Shown: one piece after another, positions 16,952 through 25,207 of the stretch
How the letters are laid out: every line of letters starts with the position of its first letter
Position numbering within the stretch: position 1 is the first letter of the stretch
Assembly (NCBI RefSeq): GCF_036186745.1
Contig: NZ_CP108086.1
Location: 2,356,001 to 2,420,000 of the forward strand
Length of the DNA stretch: 64,000 nucleotides
Source: Microbispora hainanensis
GTDB taxonomy: Bacteria; Actinomycetota; Actinomycetes; Streptosporangiales; Streptosporangiaceae
Reading direction: 5' to 3'
Notes under the pieces: generated by a model
Database searches by the model: none
Told to the model about the DNA's origin: nothing
Seen by the model: only the letters and a program-made list of their open reading frames with translations
Translations under genes and position numbers: made by a program

Positions 16952-17944
16952 TCAGACGTCTTTGGTATAGCGGTGGCACCTGCCGTCGAGCCAGGCGCGG
17001 TAGTCCGCGGTGTGGCTGGTCATCACGCTGTTGGCAGCCTCGTCGAGCACGGCCTGCCATCGCGGTTCGTTGAGCTGCCAGGGAGGCGGCGGCTCGTCCC
17101 ACTTGACGCCGTCGGTCCACTTCGCCGCCGAACCACGCAGGTGGTCCGGCAGCCGTTCGGCGAGCTCCGCCTTGATCCACTTGTCACGTGAGTAGACGAG
17201 GATCGGCTGCGCGTCCTGCCGTTCGACGATGGGATCGATGATCTCCCGCCAGGCGGCGGCGCCGTGCACCGGGTCGGCGAGCACGGGCGCGACGGACTTC
17301 TTGATCTCCAGCAGCGCGAGCAGCCCTCGGGCGCGGACGTGATCGAGCCACTCCCGCAGGGTCGGCACCCGCTCACCCGCGTACGGCCCGCGGGCGATCC
17401 GGCGGTCGCGCAGGTTGCCGGGTCCCTCGGCCCACCCGATCTCGCGGATCTCCTGCAGGGGGCCGGTCAGCCCGTTGGTCGTCCTGTTGTGCCACATGAC
17501 GGCCTTCGTGCCGCGCCGGGTGAGCTGTACGTCGGACTCTACGCCGTCGGCGCCCCACGAGGCCTGGTCGTCGACCGCCCGCAGCACGTTGGGCTGGCGG
17601 ATCAGGTCCTTGGCCTTGGCGCCGGTGCTCTTCGGGTAGCCGCCGTGGCCGATCACCAGCGGACACGGCGGCGGCTCCTCCGCCTGCGCGAGTGCGGGCG
17701 TGGCGGTCATCGCGACCACGAGCGCCATCGCGATCACGAATACCCGCACCGCGACCACGGAGGCCCGGGTGACGACGAGCGCCGCGGCGACCACGAGTAC
17801 ACCCGCTGCGACCACGAAGGCCCGGGTGACGACGAGCGCCGTGGGGACCACGAGTACACCCATCGCCTCTACGAGGGCCCGTGCGGCTGTGCGGGCCCGT
17901 GCGACCACGAGGGCAGGCGTGGCTTTCAGCGTTGCCCTGGTCAT
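16952..17944 (-). CDS. Exported glycerophosphodiester phosphodiesterase family protein
   Basis: 330 residues. The mature part begins after ATPALAQA (about residue 88) and shows GDPD hallmarks: HGG in LVIGHGGYP near residue 97, E-x-D in GVESDVQLT near 135 and the second His in MWHN near 150. GDPDs hydrolyse glycerophosphodiesters with a divalent metal; an exported copy would scavenge glycerol-3-phosphate from lipids or teichoic acids. The leader is abnormal: roughly 85 residues of repeated Val/Ala blocks (ALVVTRAFVVAAG-type) generated by a 57-bp DNA repeat instead of a 25-35 residue signal sequence. It may form one or more membrane helices before the cleavage site. Confidence 0.85.
   Translation of the reverse strand: MTRATLKATPALVVARARTAARALVEAMGVLVVPTALVVTRAFVVAAGVLVVAAALVVTRASVVAVRVFVIAMALVVAMTATPALAQAEEPPPCPLVIGHGGYPKSTGAKAKDLIRQPNVLRAVDDQASWGADGVESDVQLTRRGTKAVMWHNRTTNGLTGPLQEIREIGWAEGPGNLRDRRIARGPYAGERVPTLREWLDHVRARGLLALLEIKKSVAPVLADPVHGAAAWREIIDPIVERQDAQPILVYSRDKWIKAELAERLPDHLRGSAAKWTDGVKWDEPPPPWQLNEPRWQAVLDEAANSVMTSHTADYRAWLDGRCHRYTKDV
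17706..17876. repeat. 57-bp tandem repeat inside the GDPD signal region
   Basis: Units begin at 17706 (diverged), 17763 and 17820, with a decayed fourth copy from 17877. The unit length is a multiple of three, so each adds 19 hydrophobic residues without shifting the frame. Confidence 0.85.
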
Positions 17945-18104
17945 CGCTCGCCCTCCCTGCCCACTCGCCGCCCGCTCCTATGCCCGCTCGCCGCCCGCGC
18001 CGTGCCCGCCCGCGTCGTGCGCCCGCCCGCGCCGTGCCCGCCCGCGCCGTGCTGGACCACGGCCGACGAGCGCATTGTGAGCGGCCCTCCGGGGATCATG
18101 CTGC

Positions 18105-18335
18105 TCATGCCGCGCGGACGGTGATCCTTTCTGGACGGCTATGGGGATTCTTGACGACTACAGGGAACGGCTCAGACGAGCTGGGCGGCCTGGAGCCGAT
18201 CGACAGGTGCTGCATCCTGCGGCACAGCGCGGAGCGCAGTGTCAGCAGGTCGGCGACGGGCGCGTGCCGGACGAGCGCGTCGATGACGTTCGCGGTGACC
18301 AGCGGGAGCAGCCAGGCCGGGCTGTGCTCGACCAC
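18105..18335 (-). CDS. Small ORF of unknown function, possibly a gene remnant
   Basis: The GTG frame at 18335 gives 76 residues. The part LLPLVTANVIDALVRHAPVA and LLTLRSALCRRMQHL looks protein-like (amphipathic, Leu-rich), while the last ~25 residues are low quality. The frame is open about 27 nt further upstream (IYGLFTLLGF) to a TAG but without an ATG/GTG start or ribosome site, so the N-terminus may be lost. I do not recognise the family. The surrounding 17945-18531 spacer is otherwise a CCCGCCCGCGCCGTG-rich low-complexity stretch with no clear gene. Confidence 0.35.
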   Translation of the reverse strand: MVEHSPAWLLPLVTANVIDALVRHAPVADLLTLRSALCRRMQHLSIGSRPPSSSEPFPVVVKNPHSRPERITVRAA

Positions 18336-18531
18336 GAACCCGAGAAGGGTAAAAAGCCCGTAAATATCCTAGAAGTCGAAGGTGGATGTGCCCAGGGACG
18401 GGCAGCGCCTCGCGAGGGAGACCGCGGGGCATCCGGTGCCTATCCTGAAGGGCGGAGGGTAGCCTCGTCGGCAGCGCAAGAGCGATCCTCCCGACCGTCC
18501 GCTCTTGCGGATACCTCGCGAAAGGTGGCCC

Positions 18532-20109
18532 ATGGGCGGAGGTGATCGCGTGACGCGGCTCGGCCCTGTGAGCGGCCTCGAGGGAGACGAAACGGCCCTC
18601 GCAACCATGATCGGGCTGGTGCAGGGCGTGCTCGACGCGATCGCGCTCCAGGGCGTGTGGCTGGTCCCCATCGGCGATCAGGAGGCCGGGGCGACCCTCG
18701 ACTTCGAGGTGTGCGCGGCCAGTCCCGACGCCAGGGACATCCACGACAGGACCGGCAAGGAGCTCGTCGGCCTGCGCGTGCTCGAGGCGTATCCGAGCGT
18801 CGCAGGCTCTCCGCTGTGGGACGCCTACCTCCGCGTCATGGAGACCGGGGAGCCCGAGGACATCGATCCCTACGTGCACCGCGAGGACGAGGACGGCGTG
18901 CCTCATCTGTCCGCCTACGGTGTGCGCCTGGCCCGGCTGCACGGCGGCCTTCTCGTCTCCTGGATCCGCCGAGACAGGGAGGAGCGCCTGTCGGCCCGGC
19001 TGCTCCACACCGAGCGCCTGGGACACCTCGGCTGGGGGCACTGGAGCCTGATCACCGGCGAGGCCGAATGGTCCGACCAGCTCTACGTCATCCACGGCCG
19101 TGACCCGGCCGACGGGCCGTTCGCGCTGGAGCACTACCGCGAGATCGCCCACCCCGACGACGTCCCGATCGTGGAGCACGCGCTGACGACGCTGAGCGGC
19201 AGCGGCGGGCCGCACGAGTTCGAGATCCGCATCGACGTCGACGGCGAATATCGGCACATCAGGGCCACGGCCGAGGTCACCAGGGATGTGAGCGGACAGC
19301 CCGTCGAGATCCACGGCGTCGTGCAGGACGTGACCGACTGGCGCCGTACGGCCGACGAGCTCGCCGAGGTCACCCAGCGGCTGGAGGAGGAGTCGCAGGT
19401 CACCGCGCGGCTGCAGAGCATCATCCTGCCGATGCAGGACGCCGTGCCCGGCCTGCAGATCGGCGTGCGCTACTTCCCCGCCGAGACGGCGCCGCTGGGC
19501 GGCGACTGGTATCAGGCGATCCATCTCGATCACGGCGAGGCACTGCTGGCCGTGGGCGACGTCGCCGGGCACGGCCTGGCCGCCGCCTCCGCCATGGCCA
19601 AGCTGCGGCACGCGATAACGGGGCTGGCCTTCGCCGACCACGATCCGGCGCAGATCCTCGTGGCGCTGAACCGGCTGCTCAGGCGGATGCGGCCCGACGT
19701 GCTGGCGACGTCCGTCGTGGCCCACTACCGCACGAAGGACCGCACACTGACGTGGACCCACGCGGGCCACCCGCCCATGCTGCTCGTCAGAGGAAACGGG
19801 GTGCACCGGCTGCTGCACCCCGGCGTGCTGCTCGGCGTCTTCGAGGACGTGAGCTACAGCTGCGCCGAGATGCGGCTTGAGCCCGAGGACCTGCTCCTCA
19901 TGTTCACCGACGGCCTCATCGAACGTCCGGGCCGCGACCTGTTCGAAGGCCTCGACATCCTCAGCGCGGCGGTCGCCGAGACCGTGTCAAGGGTGCCACC
20001 GCAGGCTCGTGTGGCGGCGGTCATGGAGGCCCTGGCCCCGAGCAACACCGGCGACGACACCTGCATCCTGGTCGCGCGCATTCTGCCGAACTCCTTGGAA
20101 GTGTTCTGA
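18532..20109 (+). CDS. PAS-domain PP2C (SpoIIE/RsbU-type) phosphatase
   Basis: 525 residues; ATG 18532 has AAAGGTGG just upstream. An N-terminal GAF/PAS-like sensor (residues ~10-160) is followed by a second PAS domain (near 170-275, with YREIAHPDD and the PAC-like IHGVVQDVTDWR). A short coiled linker (ADELAEVTQRLEEE) leads to the C-terminal SpoIIE PP2C domain with PLGGDWYQ near 321, GDVAGHGLAAA near 343, HAGHPPML and GDDTCILVARI. It should dephosphorylate a STAS antagonist, probably the product of the next, overlapping gene, to release a SigB-type sigma factor. Confidence 0.9.
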   Translation: MGGGDRVTRLGPVSGLEGDETALATMIGLVQGVLDAIALQGVWLVPIGDQEAGATLDFEVCAASPDARDIHDRTGKELVGLRVLEAYPSVAGSPLWDAYLRVMETGEPEDIDPYVHREDEDGVPHLSAYGVRLARLHGGLLVSWIRRDREERLSARLLHTERLGHLGWGHWSLITGEAEWSDQLYVIHGRDPADGPFALEHYREIAHPDDVPIVEHALTTLSGSGGPHEFEIRIDVDGEYRHIRATAEVTRDVSGQPVEIHGVVQDVTDWRRTADELAEVTQRLEEESQVTARLQSIILPMQDAVPGLQIGVRYFPAETAPLGGDWYQAIHLDHGEALLAVGDVAGHGLAAASAMAKLRHAITGLAFADHDPAQILVALNRLLRRMRPDVLATSVVAHYRTKDRTLTWTHAGHPPMLLVRGNGVHRLLHPGVLLGVFEDVSYSCAEMRLEPEDLLLMFTDGLIERPGRDLFEGLDILSAAVAETVSRVPPQARVAAVMEALAPSNTGDDTCILVARILPNSLEVF

Positions 20110-20492
20110 TGTCCGATCTTCCTGACCTCTCGACAGCCGAGACCACGTTCGCCGCCGAGAGCAGCGGAAGCATCGGGGTGCTGACGGTGCGGGGGACGCT
20201 CGACTTCACCACGCACGAACAGGCCACCGAGTTCTTCGACAAGGCGTTCGCCCAGTTCGGGCCATACCTGGTGGTGAACCTGCTCGAACTGGGCTTCCTC
20301 GACTCCAGGGCGACAGGGCTGCTGGTCACCCGCTGGAAGCGGGCGCTGGACGAGGGAGGCTGGCTGGGCCTCGTCGCGGTCGAGCGCGGCGCGGCCCGCG
20401 CGTTGTGGATCACCGGGCTGGCGTCCCACATCCCGGTCTTCCCCACCGTCGTGGACGCCCTCGCCGCCGCGCCGGCCCGCGACGCCGAATAG
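20109..20492 (+). CDS. STAS-domain anti-sigma factor antagonist
   Basis: 127 residues; its ATG shares an A with the phosphatase TGA. Short STAS domain with GVLTVRGTLDFTTHEQ and the antagonist core LLELGFLDSRATGLLV, where the Ser/Thr pair is the expected phosphorylation region. Translational coupling marks it as the substrate of the upstream PP2C phosphatase. The cognate anti-sigma kinase and sigma factor are not adjacent. Confidence 0.85.
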   Translation: MSDLPDLSTAETTFAAESSGSIGVLTVRGTLDFTTHEQATEFFDKAFAQFGPYLVVNLLELGFLDSRATGLLVTRWKRALDEGGWLGLVAVERGAARALWITGLASHIPVFPTVVDALAAAPARDAE

Positions 20493-20612
20493 CCGCTTTG
20501 TCGTGGATCGTCACCTGGCGTCCAACTCCTCATCACATGCCCGCCGTGGGCGGGATAGAGCCCATGAGCGGGGGTAGCACCCGAGGAAGTCGGCCGTGGA
20601 AGGGGCGAAGCC

Positions 20613-21083
20613 ATGAAACGTCTCGTTGCCGGAGCGGCGGCGCTCGCGGCCGCCGGCCTGGGGATGGCGCGATGGGCGGCCTCGCGTGGCCGGGTGCCGG
20701 GCGCGGCGAAGGACCCGCTGGAGTCCAGCCGCTGGCTGGGCATCACGATCAACCGCCCGCCGGACGAGGTCGCACCGGGCGGGCATCTGCCCGAGCCGCT
20801 GGGCCGGATGGACGCCGAGGTGCGGATGAACCGGGCACCCGGCGACCGGGGGACCGAACTCTACGCCCGGCCCAGGGCACAGCGGCCCGGCACCCTCGCC
20901 CGGCTGCGTGGCGGGGAGGACCCCCGCACCGAGATCCGTACGGCGTTGCGCGAGACGAAGTCGCTGCTGGAGACCGGCGACGTGCTGCGTTCGGACGAGG
21001 AGATGGAGACGACCCGGCCGACCCTGCCGGGCAAGGTCCTCGACATGGCGCTGGGACGCGCGGCGGAAGGAGGGCGGCTGTGA
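20613..21083 (+). CDS. Hypothetical membrane-anchored protein in an alcohol dehydrogenase operon
   Basis: 156 residues. N-terminal hydrophobic anchor (LVAGAAALAAAGLGMARWAA), then a polar soluble part with SSRWLGITINRPPDEV, similar in feel to small proteins next to SRPBCC or dehydrogenase genes; no enzyme motif seen. It overlaps the dehydrogenase start by 4 nt (GTGA), so the two are co-translated. The start has GGGGCGAAGCC ahead. Confidence 0.7.
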   Translation: MKRLVAGAAALAAAGLGMARWAASRGRVPGAAKDPLESSRWLGITINRPPDEVAPGGHLPEPLGRMDAEVRMNRAPGDRGTELYARPRAQRPGTLARLRGGEDPRTEIRTALRETKSLLETGDVLRSDEEMETTRPTLPGKVLDMALGRAAEGGRL

Positions 21084-22255
21084 AGGCGCTGTGCTGGCAG
21101 GGCGTGAACGAGCTGTCGGTCGAGCAGGTGCCCGACCCCGCGATCCTCAACGCCCAGGACGCGATCGTGAAGGTCACGGCGAGCACCACCTGCGGCTCCG
21201 ACCTTCACCTGCTCGGCGGCTACATCCCGGCCATGCGGGCCGGCGACGTCATCGGGCACGAGTTCATCGGCGAGATCGTCGATGTCGGCCCCGAGGTGAG
21301 CCGGCACCGGCCGGGCGACCGGGTGGTGGTCTGCTCGATCATCGGATGCGGCCGCTGCTGGGCCTGTCGTCACGACGAGTGGTCGCTGTGCGAGAACAGC
21401 AACCCCTCGCCGGGCATCACGGACCTCATGTGGGGCGGCACGACCGCCGGCATCTACGGCTACTCCCATGCGATGGGCGGCTTCCGGGGCAGCCACGCCG
21501 AGTACATCCGGGTGCCCTTCGTGGACTACAACGCGTTCACCATCCCCGAGGGCGTCTCGGACCTCGACGCCCTGTTCGCCTCCGACGCGGCCCCGACGGG
21601 CTGGATGGGCGCGGAGCTCGGCGGCGTGAAGCCGGGAGACGTGGTCGCGGTGTGGGGGTGCGGCGGTGTCGGTCAGATGGCCGCCCGGGCCGCCATGCTC
21701 CTCGGCGCCGAGCGGGTCATCGCGATCGACCGCTATCCGGAACGGCTGGCCATGACCGCCCGCCACGTCGGCTGCGAGGTGATCGACTACACGAGCACCG
21801 ACGTCACGGCCGAGCTGCGCGAACGCACCGGCGGCCGGGGCCCGGACGTGTGCGTCGAGGCCGTCGGCATGGAAGCCGACAGCACCGGGATCCAGCGCGT
21901 CTACGACGGGATCAAGCAGCAGCTCCGCCTGGAGCAGGACCGCCCGATCGCGGTGCGGGAGGCGATCCACGCCTGCCGCACGGGCGGCTCGGTGTTCGTG
22001 CTGGGGGTCTTCGCCGGCTTCGTGGACAAGTTCCCGCTCGGCGCGCTGATGAACAAGGGCCTCACGCTGCGCGGCGCGCAGCAGCACGGCCAGCGGTTCA
22101 TCCCGAAGCTTCTCGACCGCATCGCGAAGGGGGACCTGAAGACCTCCTACCTCGCGACGCACGTCATGACGCTCGACGAGGGGCCCAAGGGCTACGAGCT
22201 GTTCAAGCACAAGAAGGACGGCTGCGTCCGCGCCGTCTTCCGCCCCTGGGCCTGA
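21080..22255 (+). CDS. Zinc-dependent alcohol dehydrogenase, formaldehyde dehydrogenase-like
   Basis: 391 residues, GTG 21080. MDR family with catalytic-zinc motifs TTCGSDLHLLGG near residue 37 and GHEFIGE near 60, structural-zinc cysteines in CGRCWACRHDEWSLC near 92-106 and the NAD fold VWGCGGVGQMAA near 192. The central insertion (GVSDLDALFASDAAPTGW) and length resemble glutathione-independent formaldehyde dehydrogenases (FdhA-like). Probable detoxification of aldehydes or alcohols; the substrate is unverified. Confidence 0.88.
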   Translation: MKALCWQGVNELSVEQVPDPAILNAQDAIVKVTASTTCGSDLHLLGGYIPAMRAGDVIGHEFIGEIVDVGPEVSRHRPGDRVVVCSIIGCGRCWACRHDEWSLCENSNPSPGITDLMWGGTTAGIYGYSHAMGGFRGSHAEYIRVPFVDYNAFTIPEGVSDLDALFASDAAPTGWMGAELGGVKPGDVVAVWGCGGVGQMAARAAMLLGAERVIAIDRYPERLAMTARHVGCEVIDYTSTDVTAELRERTGGRGPDVCVEAVGMEADSTGIQRVYDGIKQQLRLEQDRPIAVREAIHACRTGGSVFVLGVFAGFVDKFPLGALMNKGLTLRGAQQHGQRFIPKLLDRIAKGDLKTSYLATHVMTLDEGPKGYELFKHKKDGCVRAVFRPWA

Positions 22256-22282
22256 CGCGCCGTCGGCCTGACGCGTGAGAGG

Positions 22283-22315
22283 GCGCCCGCCGCCTCCCTG
22301 TGAGGCGGCGGGCGC
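22283..22315. terminator. Strong hairpin after the alcohol dehydrogenase
   Basis: Perfect 14-bp stem (22283-22296 with 22302-22315), loop CCTGT, between convergent ends: the dehydrogenase stop at 22255 and the small minus-strand ORF stop at 22321. Confidence 0.75.
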
Positions 22316-22320
22316 TGATC

Positions 22321-22578
22321 TCAGCGGACGGCCGGGGCGGCCAGCCGTTCCGCCTCGTGATGCAGTGCCTCGATGAGGACGAGCTCCAGGCGGAGCTCGT
22401 CGTCCACGAGGCTCTCGAGGACGTCCATCCGGGCCTCCTTGTTTCCAAAGACGTCCCGCGCCGCGCGACGGTTGACCATGGCGCGATGCGGATTCGGATG
22501 GAATGTGGCAATGCGTCCCGCCGATCGCGCCGCTTCCCGGTTACCCAGGAAAGACGCGACTTCACTCACTTCAGCCAC
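22321..22578 (-). CDS. Small protein of unknown function divergent from HelD
   Basis: The longest frame (GTG 22578) gives 85 residues. An internal ATG at 22428 is preceded by an ideal AAGGAGG with 5-nt spacing and gives a 35-residue acidic amphipathic protein (MDVLESLVDDELRLELVLIE, then ALHHEAERLAAPAVR). The C-terminal helix looks genuine; the upstream 50 residues are less certain. A 36-codon frame from ATG 22681 ends at TGA 22571-22573, overlapping GTG 22578, so the longer form could be translationally coupled. No family recognised. It lies beyond a structured leader with an intrinsic terminator, so expression may be conditional. Confidence 0.55.
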   Translation of the reverse strand: MAEVSEVASFLGNREAARSAGRIATFHPNPHRAMVNRRAARDVFGNKEARMDVLESLVDDELRLELVLIEALHHEAERLAAPAVR

Positions 22579-22590
22579 AAAGGTCCCGTG

Positions 22591-22622
22591 AAAAACAAAA
22601 AGTCCACTCCGACCGGAGCGGA
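22591..22622 (-). terminator. Intrinsic terminator with U-tract (minus strand)
   Basis: Stem TCCGCTCC / GGAGTGGA (8 bp, one G-U) with loop GGTC, followed directly by CTTTTTGTTTTT on the minus strand. A canonical U-tract terminator is unusual in this GC-rich window, where most terminators are bare hairpins. Confidence 0.75.
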
Positions 22623-22658
22623 CGCAGGCATGAACACGCCACAGAAGCGCGAGTGCCG

Positions 22659-22664
22659 TATAGT
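22659..22664 (+). promoter_or_regulatory. -10 element of the HelD gene
   Basis: TATAGT at 22659-22664, 56 nt before the HelD ATG, with no clear -35 box. GTGAGAG (22663-22669) and CTCTCAC (22696-22702) flank the predicted start and could be an operator as well as an RNA stem on the other strand. Confidence 0.4.
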
Positions 22665-22706
22665 GAGAGATTCCCGATCATCTGAAAGTCAGACGCTCTC
22701 ACTAGG

Positions 22707-22735
22707 AGTTTATCACAGGAATGGGTGACCGTCAA
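22707..22735 (-). promoter_or_regulatory. Sigma-70-type promoter for the minus-strand leader RNA
   Basis: On the minus strand TTGACG (22735-22730), exactly 17 nt spacing and TAAACT (22712-22707). The -35 box lies inside the first codons of the divergent HelD gene. Confidence 0.6.
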
Positions 22736-24991
22736 TCCGAGTCCGCTCGCGCCGAGGCCCTGCGGATCGAACAGTCCTACGTCTCCATGCTGTACGGCCG
22801 CCTCGACGTCGCCCGGGAACGGGCCGAGCGCGGCATGCGGGAAGTCCTGGCCCGGGGCGGCACGGGCACCCGGCAGGCCGTCGTGGAACGGGAGGCGGCG
22901 GCGGCCGAACATGCCCGCCGCCTCGCGCAACTGTCGGCCGTCGAACGCGGCCTGTGCTTCGGGCGCGTCGACGACGCCGAGGGCGAGACCCTCTACGTCG
23001 GCCGCATCGGGCTGCGCGACGACGATCACACGTCCGTGCTCGTCGACTGGCGGGCCCCCGCCGCCCGCCCCTTCTACGTCGCCACCCCCGGCGACCCGGG
23101 CCCGCTCGTACGCCGCCGCCACCTGCACACCCGATATCGCGAGGTCGTGGGCATCGACGACGAGGTCTTCGACCTCGACCGGATGGCCGACGGAGACCGC
23201 CGTACGCTCGTCGGCGAGGCCGCGCTGCTCGCGGCGCTGCGCCGTGGCCGCACCGGACGCATGGGCGAGGTCGTCGCCACCATCCAGCGCGAGCAGGACC
23301 GGGTGATCCGCTCGGGCCTGGCGGGGGCGCTCGTCGTGCAGGGCGGGCCGGGCACGGGCAAGACCGTCGCCGCGCTGCACCGGGCGGCGTACCTGCTCTA
23401 CACCTACCGCGACACGCTGGAACGGCGCGGCGTGCTCGTCATCGGCCCCAACGCGACGTTCTCCCGCTACATCAGCCAGGTGCTGCCCGCGCTGGGCGAG
23501 ACGCAGGTGGTGCTGACGAGCATGGGCGGGCTCCACCCCGGGGTGCGGGCCACCGCCGAGGACGAGCCGGCCGTCGCGGTCGTCAAGGGCGACCCGCGCA
23601 TGGCCGAGGTGATCGAGGGGGCGGTCCGCGACCGCGAGCGGGTGCCCGAGGGCGACCTGGAGGTGAAGATCCCCGTCCGCACGTCGGTGCGCGGCGGCGT
23701 GGAGGTCGTGGTCGAGGAGATGACGCTGCGGGTCGACCACGCCACGTGCCTGCGGGCCCGCGACCGCGCCCGCGGCCTGCGGCGGCAGCACAACATCGCC
23801 CGCTGGACGTTCGTGGACGAGATGCTGCGGGCGCTCGCGTGGGACGAGGCGGAGCGGCTCGACCGGCCGCTTGAGGACGGCGACCTGGAGTATGCCGCCA
23901 CCACCCTGTGGGAGCACCGGTCGGTGCGCGACGCGCTAGACGCCCTGTGGACGGAGATCACTCCCGAGCGGCTCGTCCGCGAGCTCCTGTCGGACGAGGA
24001 ACGGCTGCGCGCGGCGGCCGTGCCCCACCTCACGGAGGAGGAGCTGGCGCTCCTGCTGCGGCCCCGCGAGGCGCCGTGGACGGTCGGCGACGTCCCCCTG
24101 CTCGACGAGGCCGCCGAGCTGCTCGGCGCGTACGACTACGGGGCGGGGGCCCGGCGTCGCCGCGCGGAGGACGAGCGCCGCGAGGAGGAACTGTACGCGC
24201 GGGAAGTCCTGACGATCACCGACGTCGATCCGGTGCTCGACGCGGCCCTGCTGGCCGGCCGCAACCGCGACGACGGGCCGTACGTGACGACGGCCGACCG
24301 GGCCGGCCGCGACCGCACCTGGGCGTACGGGCACGTGATCGTGGACGAGGCGCAGGAGCTGTCGGCGATGGCCTGGCGGACGGTGATGCGGCGGGTCCCG
24401 GCCCGCTCCCTGACGGTCGTCGGCGACATCGCCCAGACCGGCTCGGCGGCGGGCGCGCGGTCGTGGGGCGAGATGCTCGACCCGTACGTGAAGGGACGCT
24501 GGCGGGAGGAGCGCCTGCTGGTCAACTACCGGACACCGGCCGAGATCATGGAGGTCGCCGCCGACGTGCTGCGGGCCGTCGCGCCCGGGGAGGAGCCGCC
24601 CGAGTCGGTCAGGTCCGGCGGCGCCCGCCCCCGCGCCGTGCCCGCGGACGGCACCGACCTGCGGCTGCTGGTGGAGTCGGAGCTGCGCGAGATCGGGGAG
24701 GGGCGGGTCGGCGTCGTCGCGCCGGACGCCCGGCACGCGGAGGTCGCCGCGCTGTTCCCCGAGGCGGTCGATCCCCTGGACAGCCCCGTGGCCGTCCTCA
24801 CCGTACGCGGCTCGAAGGGCCTGGAGTTCGACGCCGTGGTGGTCGTGGACCCCGAGGGCATCCTGCGTCAGTCGCCGCAGGGCGGCCAGGACCTCTATGT
24901 CGCCATCACCCGGGCGACCCGGCGGCTCACCGTGGTCTACGAGGACCGCCTCCCCGCCGTACTGCACCGCCTGGAGGCCCCGGCCCCCTAG
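22721..24991 (+). CDS. helD: HelD-type UvrD/Rep-like helicase, RNA polymerase recycling factor
   Basis: 756 residues. An N-terminal charged coiled-coil (residues ~5-70, EQSYVSMLYGRLDVARERAE) is followed by superfamily 1 motifs: Walker A QGGPGTGKTVAALHR near 206, DEAQELSAMAW near 545, GDIAQTGSA, NYRTPAEIM near 604 and VLTVRGSKGLEFDAVVVVDP near 690. The arrangement (N-terminal arm, split 1A domain, no DNA-helicase accessory regions) matches actinobacterial HelD, which binds RNA polymerase, clears nucleic acid from stalled complexes and in HelR-type members protects from rifamycins. AGGAG lies 12 nt before the ATG. Divergent from the candidate leader RNA. Confidence 0.85.
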   Translation: MGDRQSESARAEALRIEQSYVSMLYGRLDVARERAERGMREVLARGGTGTRQAVVEREAAAAEHARRLAQLSAVERGLCFGRVDDAEGETLYVGRIGLRDDDHTSVLVDWRAPAARPFYVATPGDPGPLVRRRHLHTRYREVVGIDDEVFDLDRMADGDRRTLVGEAALLAALRRGRTGRMGEVVATIQREQDRVIRSGLAGALVVQGGPGTGKTVAALHRAAYLLYTYRDTLERRGVLVIGPNATFSRYISQVLPALGETQVVLTSMGGLHPGVRATAEDEPAVAVVKGDPRMAEVIEGAVRDRERVPEGDLEVKIPVRTSVRGGVEVVVEEMTLRVDHATCLRARDRARGLRRQHNIARWTFVDEMLRALAWDEAERLDRPLEDGDLEYAATTLWEHRSVRDALDALWTEITPERLVRELLSDEERLRAAAVPHLTEEELALLLRPREAPWTVGDVPLLDEAAELLGAYDYGAGARRRRAEDERREEELYAREVLTITDVDPVLDAALLAGRNRDDGPYVTTADRAGRDRTWAYGHVIVDEAQELSAMAWRTVMRRVPARSLTVVGDIAQTGSAAGARSWGEMLDPYVKGRWREERLLVNYRTPAEIMEVAADVLRAVAPGEEPPESVRSGGARPRAVPADGTDLRLLVESELREIGEGRVGVVAPDARHAEVAALFPEAVDPLDSPVAVLTVRGSKGLEFDAVVVVDPEGILRQSPQGGQDLYVAITRATRRLTVVYEDRLPAVLHRLEAPAP

Positions 24992-25153
24992 ACACGCGAC
25001 GAGGGAAGACCCGGCCTGAGGGCGTCCCGGGCAGCCGAGCAAAGCGAGGCGAACGAACACGCCGACCAGGCGCGACGAGGGAGGCGTTCATCACGCGCCC
25101 CCGGCGCGACCCCGGCCGATCACAGCGCCCCGATGAGCGACGCGGGAGACACA

Positions 25154-25186
25154 GCACGGCCGGCGTTGGGGGAACGCCGGCCGTGC
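25154..25186. terminator. Bidirectional hairpin between HelD and the DUF5324-like gene
   Basis: Perfect 14-bp stem (25154-25167 with 25173-25186) and loop GGGGG. The gene-free stretch 24992-25207 holds only this. Confidence 0.75.
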
Positions 25187-25207
25187 CGGGTGGCTGTGAG
25201 GGACGTG

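Larger units (their letters stand above)
22591..22702 (-). ncRNA. Candidate structured leader RNA or sRNA, ~110 nt
   Basis: The minus-strand transcript from the promoter at 22735-22707 would begin near 22702. Its first bases GTGAGAG (22702-22696) pair with CTCTCAC (22669-22663), enclosing TCTGA-CTT-TCAGA (22693-22681). Then comes a GGCA/TGCC-closed stem (about 22657-22627), then a terminator hairpin with a U-tract ending at 22591. Promoter, terminal stem and intrinsic terminator together make a complete RNA unit. It may be a free sRNA or an attenuator for the ORF at 22578/22428. It also crosses the HelD promoter region antisense. No known family was recognised. Confidence 0.55.

Noticed and set aside
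22640..22720. Rifamycin-associated element upstream of HelD
   Set aside because: No match to the element as I remember it; the dyads present (GTGAGAG/CTCTCAC, TCTGA/TCAGA) are different in sequence.
22571..23917. 448-residue minus-strand frame antisense to HelD
   Set aside because: Shadow of HelD for most of its length; only the last 36 codons (from 22681) are considered, as a possible leader ORF.
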